Assembly: GCA_963713815.1 (NCBI GenBank)
Contig: CAVQNH010000033.1
Coordinates: 28,402-92,401 of the forward strand
DNA: 64,000 bases
From: RYN-230 sp963713815
GTDB lineage: Bacteria; Actinomycetota; Actinomycetes; Streptosporangiales; Streptosporangiaceae
Direction of reading: 5' to 3'
Shown one piece after another: positions 24,563-33,331 of this stretch. The number at the start of each line of letters is the position of its first letter. Position 1 is the first letter of the stretch. The notes below the pieces were generated by a model that was given only the letters and a program-made list of their open reading frames with translations, was not told where the DNA came from and searched no databases. A program made the translations under genes and the position numbers.

Positions 24563-26308
24563 ATGTCGGTCTCCGTATCCATGCCCCAGCTCGGTGAGAG
24601 CGTGACCGAGGGCACCGTCACGCGCTGGCTCAAGAAGGAGGGCGAGCGTGTGGAGGCGGACGAGCCGCTGCTCGAGGTCTCCACAGACAAGGTCAACACC
24701 GAGATACCGTCGCCGGTAGCCGGGATCCTGCGCGGGATCACCGTCGCCGAGGACGAGACGGTGGCGGTCGGCGCCGAACTCGCGGTTATCGACGAGAACG
24801 GTGCGCAGGCCCCGGCGGAGGGTGACGCAGGCGCCGGGCCGGAGGCCCAGGCCGAGCCGGCTGCTCCGGCCGCTGCTGCGGAAAGCCCGGCGGACGACGA
24901 CTACTCCTCAGGTGGCCAGGAGCCCGGCCTTCAGCCCGCGGCCGAGGCGGGGTACCCGTACCCCGCGGCGGGCGGGTACCAGAGCGGCGAGCAGCAGACC
25001 GCCGTGTACCAGCAGCCGGCCGCCTACGAGGCCGTCGGCTACGGGTCGCCGGGCGCGGCGGACCCCGAGAGTGTCGAGGAGCCTCCCGCCGGGCCAGCGC
25101 CGGACCAGGAGCAGCCCGCGGGCGCGCCGCAGGAGCAGGCCGCCGCGGCCGCGCCGCCGGTGAGCGACATCTGGCGGCGGGCCGAGTCGGCCCCCGCTCC
25201 CCCGGCCCAGGCACCCGCTCCCCCGGCGCCTGCTCCCGTGCAGCAGGCTCCGGCGCCGCAGGCCCCCCCGCAGCCGGGTGCGCCGGCGGACGACAGCCCG
25301 GCCCGGGCGGCCTCGCCGCTCGGCACGTCGGACGGCCCGTACGTCACCCCGCTGGTCCGCAAGCTGGCCGCCGAGCACGGCGTGGACCTCGCCACCGTCA
25401 CCGGGACCGGAGTCGGCGGGCGGATCCGCAAGCAGGATGTGGTCGACGCGGCCCGGGTCCGGCGTGAGGCCATCGCGGCGGCGCAGCAGTCCGCCGCAGC
25501 CGACGGCCAGGCCGCGGCCGGCCAGGCGCCGGCCGGCCAGCAGGCCCAGGGCAGCCCGTCCCGGCCCGCGATCGAGCCGTCGCACCTGCGCGGCAGGACC
25601 GAGCGGATGTCCCGGGCGCGGCAGCTGATCGCCCGCCGGATGGTCGAGTCGCTGCAGACGTCCGCCCAGCTGACCACGGTGGTCGAGGTCAACGTGACCG
25701 CGATCGCCCGGCTCCGGGAGCGGGCCAAGGCCGACTTCGAGGCCCGTGAGGGAGTCAAGCTCACGTTCCTCCCGTTCTTCGCGCTGGCCGCCGTCGAGGC
25801 GCTGAAGGTGCATCCGCGGCTGAACGCCAGCATCGAGCCGGACGGGAACCAGGTCACCTACCACGACGCTGAGCACCTGGGCATCGCGGTGGACACCGAG
25901 CGGGGGCTGATGGTGCCCGTCATCCGCAACGCCGGCGACCTCAACGTGGGCGGCCTGGCCCGCAAGATCGCTGACCTGGCGTCCCGGACCCGCGGTGCGC
26001 AGGTGAGCCCGGATGACCTGGCCGGGGGCACGTTCACGCTGACCAACACGGGCAGCCGCGGCGCGCTGTTCGACACGCCGATCATCAACCAGCCGCAGGT
26101 CGGCATCCTCGGCACCGGCACGGTCGTGCGCCGTCCGGTGGTGGTGCAGGACCCGGCCCTCGGCGAGGTGATCGCGGTCCGGTCCATGGTGTACCTGGCC
26201 CTCAGCTACGACCACCGCCTGGTGGACGGGGCCGACGCGGCACGCTTCCTGGGCACGGTGAAGGCCCGCCTGGAGGAAGGGGCCTTCGAAGCCGAACTCG
26301 GGCTCTAG
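24563..26308 (+). CDS. sucB: 2-oxoacid dehydrogenase E2 (dihydrolipoamide succinyl/acyltransferase)
   Basis: 581 residues. There is one N-terminal lipoyl domain, with the lipoylated Lys43 in EVSTDKVNTEIPSP. A very long Pro/Ala/Gln linker (about 90-255) contains many PAP and QAP units. The peripheral-subunit-binding domain (YVTPLVRKLAAEHGVDLATV, GRIRKQDVV) and the catalytic domain with SYDHRLVDGADAARFL follow. Family members usually have 1-3 lipoyl domains; only one is present and the linker looks like the space of a lost second. The ATG follows GAAGGAG. Transfers succinyl or acyl groups to CoA. Confidence 0.92.
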   Translation: MSVSVSMPQLGESVTEGTVTRWLKKEGERVEADEPLLEVSTDKVNTEIPSPVAGILRGITVAEDETVAVGAELAVIDENGAQAPAEGDAGAGPEAQAEPAAPAAAAESPADDDYSSGGQEPGLQPAAEAGYPYPAAGGYQSGEQQTAVYQQPAAYEAVGYGSPGAADPESVEEPPAGPAPDQEQPAGAPQEQAAAAAPPVSDIWRRAESAPAPPAQAPAPPAPAPVQQAPAPQAPPQPGAPADDSPARAASPLGTSDGPYVTPLVRKLAAEHGVDLATVTGTGVGGRIRKQDVVDAARVRREAIAAAQQSAAADGQAAAGQAPAGQQAQGSPSRPAIEPSHLRGRTERMSRARQLIARRMVESLQTSAQLTTVVEVNVTAIARLRERAKADFEAREGVKLTFLPFFALAAVEALKVHPRLNASIEPDGNQVTYHDAEHLGIAVDTERGLMVPVIRNAGDLNVGGLARKIADLASRTRGAQVSPDDLAGGTFTLTNTGSRGALFDTPIINQPQVGILGTGTVVRRPVVVQDPALGEVIAVRSMVYLALSYDHRLVDGADAARFLGTVKARLEEGAFEAELGL

Positions 26309-26336
26309 ACGCCGGGCTGGCCTGGGCACCTGGCTG

Positions 26337-26355
26337 GTCCCCGCCGGGCGGGGAC
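26337..26355. terminator. GC hairpin ending the lpdA-sucB operon
   Basis: GTCCCCGCC-G-GGCGGGGAC is a perfect 19-bp palindrome 29 bp after the sucB stop. A second, imperfect copy of the unit (GTCCGCCGGGCGGGGGC) follows directly. Confidence 0.6.
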
Positions 26356-26454
26356 GTCCGCCGGGCGGGGGCGTCCGCCGGCCCCGCAGCCAACGAAGAC
26401 TCAGTCAACGGGGGCCTGCATGGGCCGCTCGCACGTGAGCAGACGGGGGCAGCC

Positions 26455-27369
26455 ATGAAAGTCGCGGTGACCGGAGCGTCCGGGCTGATCGGCAGCGCGC
26501 TGACCGCCTCGCTGCGGGACAGCGGCGGCCAGGTGGTCACCCTGGTCCGCCGGACGCCCGCGTCGGCCACCGAGGTCGCCTGGGACCCGCTGGCCCCCCT
26601 CGGTGGCCTGGCGCCTGGCGCCCTCGACGGAACCGGCGCGGTCGTGCACCTGGCCGGGGCCGGGGTCGCTGACCGCCGCTGGACGGACTCCTACAAGGAG
26701 GAGATCCGGGCCAGCCGGGTGCAGGGTACCCGGGGGCTTACCGGGTTCCTGGCCGCCATGGACCAGCCGCCGGCGGTCCTGCTGTCCGGCTCCGCCATCG
26801 GCTGGTACGGCGACATCGGCGGCCGCGAGGTGGACGAGTCCGCGCCCGCGGGCGCGGGGTTTCTGGCCGGCGTGGTCAGGGACTGGGAGGCGGCCGCCGA
26901 CCCGGCCCGGCAGGCCGGGATCCGGGTGGCCACGCTGCGCAGCGGCCTCGTGCTCTCCCGTCACGGCGGGGTGCTGGCCCGGCAGCTGCCACTGTTCCGG
27001 CTCGGCCTGGGCGCCCGGCTCGGCGCGGGCACGCAGGTCATGAGCTGGGTGGCGCTGGCCGACTGGGTCCGGGCCGCGCGCTTCCTGCTGGACCAGCCGG
27101 ATATCTCCGGGCCGGTCAACCTGACCGCCCCGAACCCGGAGACCAACGCCGTCTTCACCGCCGCGCTGGCGGGTGCACTGCACCGCCCGGCACTGCTGAG
27201 TGTCCCGTCCGCGGTGCTGTCGGTGGCCCTCGGCGGCGTGACCAGCGACCTGATGTCCAGCGCCCGGGTCCGGCCCCGCGTGCTCCTCGAGGCGGGGTTC
27301 GGGTTCACCTACCCGGACCTGGCCGGCGCCCTGGCCGCCGAACTGCGGATGGCCGGCTCCGCGGGGTAG
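26455..27369 (+). CDS. TIGR01777-family NAD(P)-binding epimerase-like protein
   Basis: 304 residues. N-terminal Rossmann motif TGASGLIGSALTASL, VVHLAGAGVADRRWTDSYKEEI, the family-typical SGSAIGWYGD and a C-terminal DUF1731-like part (FRLGLGARLGAGTQVMSWV, FTYPDLAGALAAEL). The family (E. coli YfcH, plant SulA) is widespread and lacks a settled substrate. It follows sucB in the same orientation. The ATG lies behind a weak GGGGGCAG site. Confidence 0.88.
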   Translation: MKVAVTGASGLIGSALTASLRDSGGQVVTLVRRTPASATEVAWDPLAPLGGLAPGALDGTGAVVHLAGAGVADRRWTDSYKEEIRASRVQGTRGLTGFLAAMDQPPAVLLSGSAIGWYGDIGGREVDESAPAGAGFLAGVVRDWEAAADPARQAGIRVATLRSGLVLSRHGGVLARQLPLFRLGLGARLGAGTQVMSWVALADWVRAARFLLDQPDISGPVNLTAPNPETNAVFTAALAGALHRPALLSVPSAVLSVALGGVTSDLMSSARVRPRVLLEAGFGFTYPDLAGALAAELRMAGSAG

Positions 27370-27481
27370 TTCCGGGGGGCCCGTGAGATGGCGGCGCGGA
27401 GATGCGGCCGGGCTCAGCCGTGATGAGCGGCATCCGGCACCGGCGGCTGCCGCTTCCGGGTCACCCGCATCCGCCCGCGCG

Positions 27482-28333
27482 TCACGCGCCGGAGAGGAAC
27501 CCGCTGAGAGTCCCGGCGAACTGGGCGGGATCATCCAGCCAGGGGAAGTGGCCGGCACCCGGCTGGACGGTGAGCGCCCACCCGGGGAAGAGCCCGGCCA
27601 CCTGGGCCAGCAGCTCCGGAGGGGACACGGCGTCCAGTTCGCCCGCGTAGACCAGTACGGGCGAGGCAAGGGTGGCGAGCGCGGCCCGGGTGGCGGGCGG
27701 GTCGAACGCCCCTTCGGCGTAGAAGCCGGCCCGGACTCCGGCGGCCTGATCGCTGACTGCCGCCCGCGCGTGGGCCCGGGCCGTGTCGTCCCACCGGCCG
27801 TAGAGGAAGGGCTGGTAGCCGAGGGTGGCCTCCAGCGATTCGTCGCCGCCGTCCGCGGCCTGTGCCGCGGCCCAGGCCGCGGCGAACCAGGGCTCCGCCG
27901 CGCGCCGGCGCATCGCGGCCTGCTGCTCCTCGTCGGTGAAGGTCAGCCCCAGCGCACGCACGCCGGGGGCGACCAGGATCAGGTGACGGATCCGCTCCGG
28001 GTGCGCCGCCGCGTAGAGCAGGGCCACGTTCCCGCCCGCGGAGTGGCCGAGCAGGTCCATCCGCTCCAGGCCCAGCCCGGCCCGCAGCGCCTCCACATCC
28101 CGGGCGATGCGGTCACAGCGGTAGGCGGCCGGGTCGGCGGGCACCTCGCTGTCCCCGGTACCCCGGATGTCCGGCAGGATCAGTTCGCGGGAGTGTCCCA
28201 GGCCACCGAGGTCACCCAGGTAGCGGGGGCTCCGGCCGGGACCCCCGGGCACGCAGACGAGCGGGGGGCCGGATCCGGCCCGGCGGTAGGCCAGCCTCGC
28301 GCCGTCGTAGGAGGTGAAGTGCACGCCGTCCAT
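27482..28333 (-). CDS. Alpha/beta hydrolase, proline-iminopeptidase-like
   Basis: 283 residues. Oxyanion-hole region PLVCVPGGPGRSPRYLG, nucleophile elbow LLGHSAGGNVAL, the acid in YAGELDAVSPP and catalytic His in GAGHFPWLDDP. The HGGPG-like PGGPG motif is typical of S33 prolyl aminopeptidases and related hydrolases. Cytosolic, with unknown substrate. It is convergent with the TIGR01777 gene; the 112-bp gap between them holds nothing recognisable. Confidence 0.88.
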   Translation of the reverse strand: MDGVHFTSYDGARLAYRRAGSGPPLVCVPGGPGRSPRYLGDLGGLGHSRELILPDIRGTGDSEVPADPAAYRCDRIARDVEALRAGLGLERMDLLGHSAGGNVALLYAAAHPERIRHLILVAPGVRALGLTFTDEEQQAAMRRRAAEPWFAAAWAAAQAADGGDESLEATLGYQPFLYGRWDDTARAHARAAVSDQAAGVRAGFYAEGAFDPPATRAALATLASPVLVYAGELDAVSPPELLAQVAGLFPGWALTVQPGAGHFPWLDDPAQFAGTLSGFLSGA

Positions 28334-28392
28334 CCTCCGCCGGGCGCCGCGGCCGGGCCAGGAAATTCGCGGTCAGCAGAGGACGGGGCGGG

Positions 28393-29190
28393 TTACTCGG
28401 GGGCGCCCCGGGCGGTGAGGGCCGGGCCGGGTGACACGGCAGCCGGGCCAGGTGACACGACAGCCGGGCCAGGTGACACGACAGCCGGGCCGGGTGACAC
28501 GGCAGCCGGGCCGGGTGACACGGCGGCCAGGCTAGGGCCTCCCGGCGGCACCGGCGGGCACGGCTCGGCCGGGATGAGGGTGCGGAAGCCGCGCGATTCC
28601 AGCCCGTACAGCGGGATCTTCCACAGCGGCGGGACCCGTCCGGTCCGGGCCGCTGCCCGGACGTTGAGCCGCATCAGGCGGCGGGCGCCGATGAGGGCCA
28701 GTGCGGCCAGCGGCAGCTCCACGCAGAGCGCCATCAGCAGGCTGACCAGGAAATCGCTGGTGCGCAGGTCCAGGGTGACGTCGAACCACGCATCGCAGCA
28801 CAGCAGGGTGGCGAGCACCACCAGGCAGGCGATCACCAGCTGGCGGTGCCGCCAGCCGGCCCAGGCGGTGACCGCGAACGTGACCAGCAGCCCGGCGTCG
28901 AATCCGACCCAGGCGCCCCGCCAGCCGCCCGAACGGTAGTACCGGGGCAGCGTGACCGCGAGCACCCCGATCCAGGCGGCCAGGACGAGGCAGCAGCCGA
29001 TGATGGAGACGAGCGCGAAGACCCGGGTGCGCGGGCTCCCGGCCAGCTCTGACTCCGTGCGCTGGCCGGGCTCGTCGGGCGCACCGGGGCCGGCCTGCTC
29101 AGCAGGAGTAGCGTCCACGGCCGCGAGGGCGCAGGCGAGTTCGGCTCGCTCGGCCGGGCTCATCTGGCGAAGCTCGTCCACACTTATCAC
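28393..29190 (-). CDS. Hypothetical membrane protein with C-terminal heptapeptide repeats
   Basis: 265 residues. A short acidic N-terminus (MISVDELRQMSPAERAELACALA), four membrane helices (about 58-78, 95-115, 120-135, 140-165) and a basic loop with RGFRTLIP. It ends in five copies of AVSPGPA encoded by a 21-bp tandem repeat (28421-28525). I recognise no family. The repeat tail faces the cytosol in the simplest topology. It lies upstream of the hydrolase gene on the same strand. Confidence 0.65.
   Translation of the reverse strand: MISVDELRQMSPAERAELACALAAVDATPAEQAGPGAPDEPGQRTESELAGSPRTRVFALVSIIGCCLVLAAWIGVLAVTLPRYYRSGGWRGAWVGFDAGLLVTFAVTAWAGWRHRQLVIACLVVLATLLCCDAWFDVTLDLRTSDFLVSLLMALCVELPLAALALIGARRLMRLNVRAAARTGRVPPLWKIPLYGLESRGFRTLIPAEPCPPVPPGGPSLAAVSPGPAAVSPGPAVVSPGPAVVSPGPAAVSPGPALTARGAPE
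28421..28525. repeat. Five 21-bp tandem coding repeats
   Basis: Units of the form GCCGGGCC(G/A)GGTGACACG(G/A)C(A/G) start at 28421, 28442, 28463, 28484 and 28505. They stay in frame, so copy-number change would lengthen the tail by seven residues. Confidence 0.8.
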
Positions 29191-29362
29191 GCGAAGTACC
29201 TCCCTAGCCGCTAACTACCCCGGGGGCCGCGTTACTTCCCACTCCGGCCCCTGTGGTTTTGCTGGGAGTTCACCGGGGGCTGGCGGGCAGAGCGGTACGC
29301 GGGCCGTGGACGTCGCGGCTGCGGTGGGAGATTGGGCGGGCTGACCGCGTCCTGCGGCGGCC

Positions 29363-30763
29363 CTAGCCTGCGGAGTCCTGGGCCGGGGTGTCCCGGGCCG
29401 CGGTGTCCCGGGGCGCGGAGTCCTGGGCCGCGGCGTCGTGGTCGCTGGCCGCCGTGGCCTGCTCGGCCAGGTACCCGGACAGCTCGCTGACCGGAACGGC
29501 CGCCTGCGCGCCGCTGTCCATGTCCCGCACGGTGACCAGGCCCGCTTCTTCCTCCTGGCGGCCGTAGATCAGCGCCCAGCGCGCGCCCTGGTCACTGGCC
29601 CACTTGAGCTGGCGGCCGAGCTTCCCGGACGAGCCCAGGTACACGCTGGAACGCAGGCCTGCCCGGCGCGCGTCCGCGGCGAAGGCGAACCCGCGGGGCG
29701 CGAACTCCTCCCCCAGGATGGTGACGGCCACGTCCAGCCGCCCGGCGCGGCCCGCGCGGGCGCCGTCGGGCAGCAGCAGCAAGATCCGCTCGATGCCCAG
29801 CGAGCCGCCGGTGCCCGGCACGTCGGGGCCGCCCAGCTGCTCGATCAGGTGGTCGTAGCGGCCGCCGGAGGAGATGGACCCGGGCACCCCGTCCGCCACG
29901 ACTTCCCAGATCGGGCCGGTGTAGTAGCTCAGCCCGCGGACCATGCGCGGGGTGAACTCGATGCGGTCAGCCGGGATCTGGGCCCGCACCAGCGACAGCA
30001 CGTCGTCCACCTCATCGAGCCCGGACGCGCCCTCCTCGCTCGGCTTGAGCGCGGCCCGGATCCGGGCGTCCGCGTCGGGGGCGGTCATGGCGGAGACCAG
30101 GTCTTCCGCGGTGCCGCTGGCCAGGCCCCGCCCGGTCAGCTCGGCGGCCACCTCCGCGGGAGACAGCTTGTCCAGCTTGTCCAGCGTGATGAGCACGCTC
30201 GGCCCCAGCTCGCCGGGCACGCCGAACGCGTCCAGCAGGCCGGCCAGCACGTGCCGGGAGTTGAGCAGGAACCGGAAGTCCGGGACTCCCAGCTCGGCGA
30301 GCGTGTCGTGCACCGCGCAGATCACCTCCGCGTCGGCCAGCACCGAGGTCGTGCCCAGGGTGTCCAGGTCGCATTGCACGAACTCGCGGAAGCGGCCCCG
30401 CCCGGGCCGGTCCGCCCGCCACACCGGGCCCATCGCGTAACGCTTGTACGGCGTGGGCAGCTGGCTCCCGTAGGCGGAGGCGACCCTGGCCAGCGGAACC
30501 GTCATGTCGTAACGCAACGCCAGGTCCGCCTCGCCGGACGCCTCGTGCTCGCCGCGCCGGAGGATCTTGAAGATGAGCTTGTCGCCCTCTTCCCCGTACT
30601 TGCCCAGCAGCACGTCGAGACGCTCGAACGCCGGGGTCTGCAGCGGCTCGAACCCGTACCGCGAGAACACCGAGCGGATCACCGCGAAGGCGCGCTCCCG
30701 CTTCTCCACCTCGGCGGCCAGGAAATCACGTGTCCCCGACGGGGGATCGAACTGGGTTGGCAT
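29363..30763 (-). CDS. hisS: Histidyl-tRNA synthetase (archaeal/eukaryote-like class)
   Basis: 466 residues from the ATG at 30763; a longer GTG/ATG start at 30799 was rejected because PPSGTRDFL is the usual N-terminus. Class II motifs include LRYDMTVPLAR, GPVWRADRPGRGRFREFVQCDLD and LGIERILLLLPDG. LRYDMTVP replaces the bacterial LRPEGTA-type sequence, so this is the lineage closer to archaeal and eukaryotic enzymes. The anticodon-binding domain (SSVYLGSSGKLGRQLKWASDQGARWALI) ends in a repetitive acidic tail of (A/P)(R/Q)D(T/S)A units. It charges tRNA-His. Confidence 0.93.
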   Translation of the reverse strand: MPTQFDPPSGTRDFLAAEVEKRERAFAVIRSVFSRYGFEPLQTPAFERLDVLLGKYGEEGDKLIFKILRRGEHEASGEADLALRYDMTVPLARVASAYGSQLPTPYKRYAMGPVWRADRPGRGRFREFVQCDLDTLGTTSVLADAEVICAVHDTLAELGVPDFRFLLNSRHVLAGLLDAFGVPGELGPSVLITLDKLDKLSPAEVAAELTGRGLASGTAEDLVSAMTAPDADARIRAALKPSEEGASGLDEVDDVLSLVRAQIPADRIEFTPRMVRGLSYYTGPIWEVVADGVPGSISSGGRYDHLIEQLGGPDVPGTGGSLGIERILLLLPDGARAGRAGRLDVAVTILGEEFAPRGFAFAADARRAGLRSSVYLGSSGKLGRQLKWASDQGARWALIYGRQEEEAGLVTVRDMDSGAQAAVPVSELSGYLAEQATAASDHDAAAQDSAPRDTAARDTPAQDSAG

Positions 30764-30884
30764 GGGTCCATGCTCCCCGACGAGAGCACCCCGCGTCACA
30801 TCGATATCCGGGAGCCGGCCCCGCGCCGCCCCCCGGCGGCCGGGACTGGCGCGTTAAATGTCCAGGCCACCGGGCCTGCCCTGG

Positions 30885-30958
30885 TAGTCTGGACGCCGTG
30901 TACTAGGACCAGCGGCCCCCGCTATCAGCGCCCCGAGCCGTAGCTGCCCTCGTCCTAG
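30885..30958 (+). promoter_or_regulatory. Leader region of the MFS gene: -10 box, mini-ORF and RBS-spanning stem
   Basis: TAGTCT (30885-30890) is followed after seven bases by GTG TAC TAG (30898-30906), a possible leaderless two-codon ORF. CTAGGAC (30903-30909) is complementary to GTCCTAG (30952-30958), which overlaps the AGGAG ribosome site of the MFS gene. This could be a translational attenuator. Inference only. Confidence 0.3.
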
Positions 30959-30967
30959 GAGTCTTCT

Positions 30968-32350
30968 GTGTCCCTCCCGCAGGTCGCTGACGCGACCGCG
31001 TCCTCTGCTGAGCTGACCCCGCCATCCGTGGCCGGGGCTGGTCCGGCTGTGGCCGGGCCTGCCCTGGCCGGGGCTGATCCAGCCAGGCCCGTTATGGCGG
31101 AGACGCAGACGCCGGGCCAGCCGGGCCGGGCCACCCCACGCCACGCGCTGAGCCTCGCGATCGTCCTGCAGGTCCTGATCTCAGCCGGGGACGGGCTGGC
31201 CATGGTCGCCCTGGCCAGCCGGGTGTACCAGACGTCGCACGCCTCGTGGGCGGTGGCAGCGGTCTTCCTCGCGGTGACGGTGCCGATCACGGCCCTGGCC
31301 CCCGTGGCGGGCATGGTGCTCGACCGCCTGTCGCCCCGGCCTGTCCTGGTGGCGGCGGCCGCCGCGGAGACAGCGGTGGCCCTGCTGCTGACCCGGCTCA
31401 CCGGCACCGGGGCCATCCTCTGGCTCTCCCTCGGCTTCGGCGTCTGCGCGGCCCTGCTGCAGCCGGGCCTGAGCACCATCGTCCCGCAGCTGGCGGGCCG
31501 GGCCGGGGTGACCCGGGCCAACGGTTACCTGCAGGCCGCGACGTGGGGCGGGTTCACCGTGGGCCCGCTGCTGGCCGGGGTCCTCACCGCGGCCGGCGGC
31601 ACCGGCCTGGCGCTGGGCGCGGTCGCCGCGGTGTACGGCCTGGGCGCGATCGGCCTGCGCCTGCTCCCACTGGCGGCCGGTCCCGCGGGCCTGGCCGGCG
31701 GGGCGGCGCCCGCGGATACCCCGGGCGAGTCGGTTGGCCGGCAGCTCAGCGCCGGGCTGCGCTTCCTGCGCGCCGACCGCGAGGCCGGGCTGCTCGTGCT
31801 CGTGGTCGCGGTGATGGTGGCCTTCGGCAACATGGCCAGCGTGGCCGAGGTGGCCTTCGCCGAGGGAGTACTCAAGGCGGGCGCCTCCGGATACTCGGTG
31901 CTGGTTGCCGCCTGGACCGCGGGCATGCTCGGTGGCACGCTGCTGGGCGGCCTCGTGCGCCGCCGCGGCCTGGCCGTGGCCACCCTGGCCGGCACGGTCA
32001 TCGCGGGCACCGGGGTCGCGCTGGCCGGCGGTGCCGTCACGCTCTGGCAGGCCGCGGCCTGCTACGGGATCGGCGGCCTGGCCAACGGCGTCGAGGTCGT
32101 GGCGACCCGCAGTTTCCTCAACCACCGCGTTCCCGGGGCCATCTCGGGGCGGGTCTTCGCCCTGTACTCCGGCGTGCTGTTCGGCGCGGCGTCGGTGGGC
32201 ATGGCCGCGGCCGGCGGCCTGCTGGCCCCGCTCAACCCCCGCGTGGTCCTGGTCATCGCGGGCACCGGCGGGATCGTGGCCGGCGCCCTGGGCTGGGCCC
32301 GCTACGCCCGGCTGCGGCGCGCGGGCGCGTCCGCCCGGGACGTACGCTGA
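30968..32350 (+). CDS. Major facilitator superfamily transporter (exporter-like)
   Basis: 460 residues with about 12 membrane helices. After an Ala/Gly-rich cytosolic start, helix 1 is LSLAIVLQVLISAGDGLAMVALASR. A motif-A-like GMVLDRLSPRPVLV lies between helices 2 and 3, and motif-C-like GFTVGPLLAGVL follows. The sequence best fits the MFS group of macrolide/antibiotic exporters (MefA/EmrB-related); the substrate is unknown. The GTG at 30968 has an AGGAG site. lipA begins five bases after its stop, so they are probably cotranscribed. Confidence 0.85.
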   Translation: MSLPQVADATASSAELTPPSVAGAGPAVAGPALAGADPARPVMAETQTPGQPGRATPRHALSLAIVLQVLISAGDGLAMVALASRVYQTSHASWAVAAVFLAVTVPITALAPVAGMVLDRLSPRPVLVAAAAAETAVALLLTRLTGTGAILWLSLGFGVCAALLQPGLSTIVPQLAGRAGVTRANGYLQAATWGGFTVGPLLAGVLTAAGGTGLALGAVAAVYGLGAIGLRLLPLAAGPAGLAGGAAPADTPGESVGRQLSAGLRFLRADREAGLLVLVVAVMVAFGNMASVAEVAFAEGVLKAGASGYSVLVAAWTAGMLGGTLLGGLVRRRGLAVATLAGTVIAGTGVALAGGAVTLWQAAACYGIGGLANGVEVVATRSFLNHRVPGAISGRVFALYSGVLFGAASVGMAAAGGLLAPLNPRVVLVIAGTGGIVAGALGWARYARLRRAGASARDVR

Positions 32351-32354
32351 GAGA

Positions 32355-33314
32355 GTGGTACTCGCACCCGAAGGACGCAGGCTGCTTCGCCTGGAAGCAC
32401 GCAACAGCCAGACCCCCATCGAGAGAAAGCCGCCGTGGATCAAGACCCGGCTGCGCACCGGCCCCGAATACACGGCGCTGAAAGACCTGGTCAGCCGGGA
32501 GGGCCTGCACACGGTCTGCCAGGAAGCCGGCTGCCCCAACATCTTCGAGTGCTGGGAAGACCGTGAGGCCACCTTCCTGATCGGTGGCGACCAGTGCACC
32601 AGGCGCTGCGACTTCTGCCAGATCGCCACGGGCAAGCCGCAGCCGCTGGACACGGACGAGCCGCGCCGGGTCGCCGAGTCGGTGGCCACGATGGGGCTGC
32701 GCTACGCGACCGTGACCGGGGTGGCCCGCGACGACCTGCCGGACGGCGGCGCGTGGCTGTACGCGCAGACCGCCCGCGAGATCCACGCGGCAGTGCCCGG
32801 CTGCGGGGTGGAACTGCTGATCCCGGACTTCAACGCGGCCAGCGACCGGCTGGCCGAGGTGTTCGGGGCCCGGCCCGAAGTACTGGCGCACAACATCGAG
32901 ACCGTGCCCCGGATCTTCAAGCGGATCAGGCCCGGCTTCCGCTACGAGCGGTCGCTGGAGGTCATCACCCTGGCCCGGGAGGCCGGGCTGGTGACCAAGT
33001 CCAACCTGATCCTGGGCCTGGGCGAGGAGCCGCACGAGATCACCGGGGCGCTGGCCGACCTGCGGGCGGCCGGCTGCGAACTGATCACGATCACCCAGTA
33101 CCTGCGGCCGTCGCAGCTGCACCACCCGGTGGAGCGCTGGGTGCCCCCGGAGGAGTTCGAGCGGCTCGGCACCGAGGCCAGCGAGATGGGATTCTCCGGG
33201 GTCATGTCCGGCCCGCTGGTCCGGTCGTCCTACCGCGCGGGGCGCCTGTACCGGGAGGCGATGACCCGCCGGGCCCGCTCAGCGGACACCGCAGTTTCCC
33301 CCCAGGCCCGCTGA
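32355..33314 (+). CDS. lipA: Lipoyl synthase
   Basis: 319 residues from GTG 32355. The auxiliary cluster Cys are CQEAGCPNIFEC (Cys55, Cys60, Cys66) and the radical-SAM cluster is CTRRCDFC (Cys81, Cys85, Cys88); the C-terminal SYRAG motif (VRSSYRAGRLY) is present. It inserts two sulfur atoms into octanoyl-lipoyl domains, completing the cofactor of the E2 encoded at 24563. Longer frames from 31905 lie antiparallel to nothing but overlap the MFS gene and lack a ribosome site. lipB, which usually precedes lipA in actinomycetes, is not in this window. Confidence 0.95.
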   Translation: MVLAPEGRRLLRLEARNSQTPIERKPPWIKTRLRTGPEYTALKDLVSREGLHTVCQEAGCPNIFECWEDREATFLIGGDQCTRRCDFCQIATGKPQPLDTDEPRRVAESVATMGLRYATVTGVARDDLPDGGAWLYAQTAREIHAAVPGCGVELLIPDFNAASDRLAEVFGARPEVLAHNIETVPRIFKRIRPGFRYERSLEVITLAREAGLVTKSNLILGLGEEPHEITGALADLRAAGCELITITQYLRPSQLHHPVERWVPPEEFERLGTEASEMGFSGVMSGPLVRSSYRAGRLYREAMTRRARSADTAVSPQAR

Positions 33315-33318
33315 CTCG

Positions 33319-33324
33319 TATCCT
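33319..33324 (+). promoter_or_regulatory. -10 box for leaderless DUF4191 gene
   Basis: TATCCT ends seven bases before the ATG at 33332, with no ribosome site between. Confidence 0.4.
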
Positions 33325-33331
33325 CCCTTCC

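Noticed and set aside
21979..24741. 920-residue minus-strand ORF antisense to pepA and lpdA
   Set aside because: It is a shadow of two well-conserved enzymes. High GC makes such antisense frames stay open.
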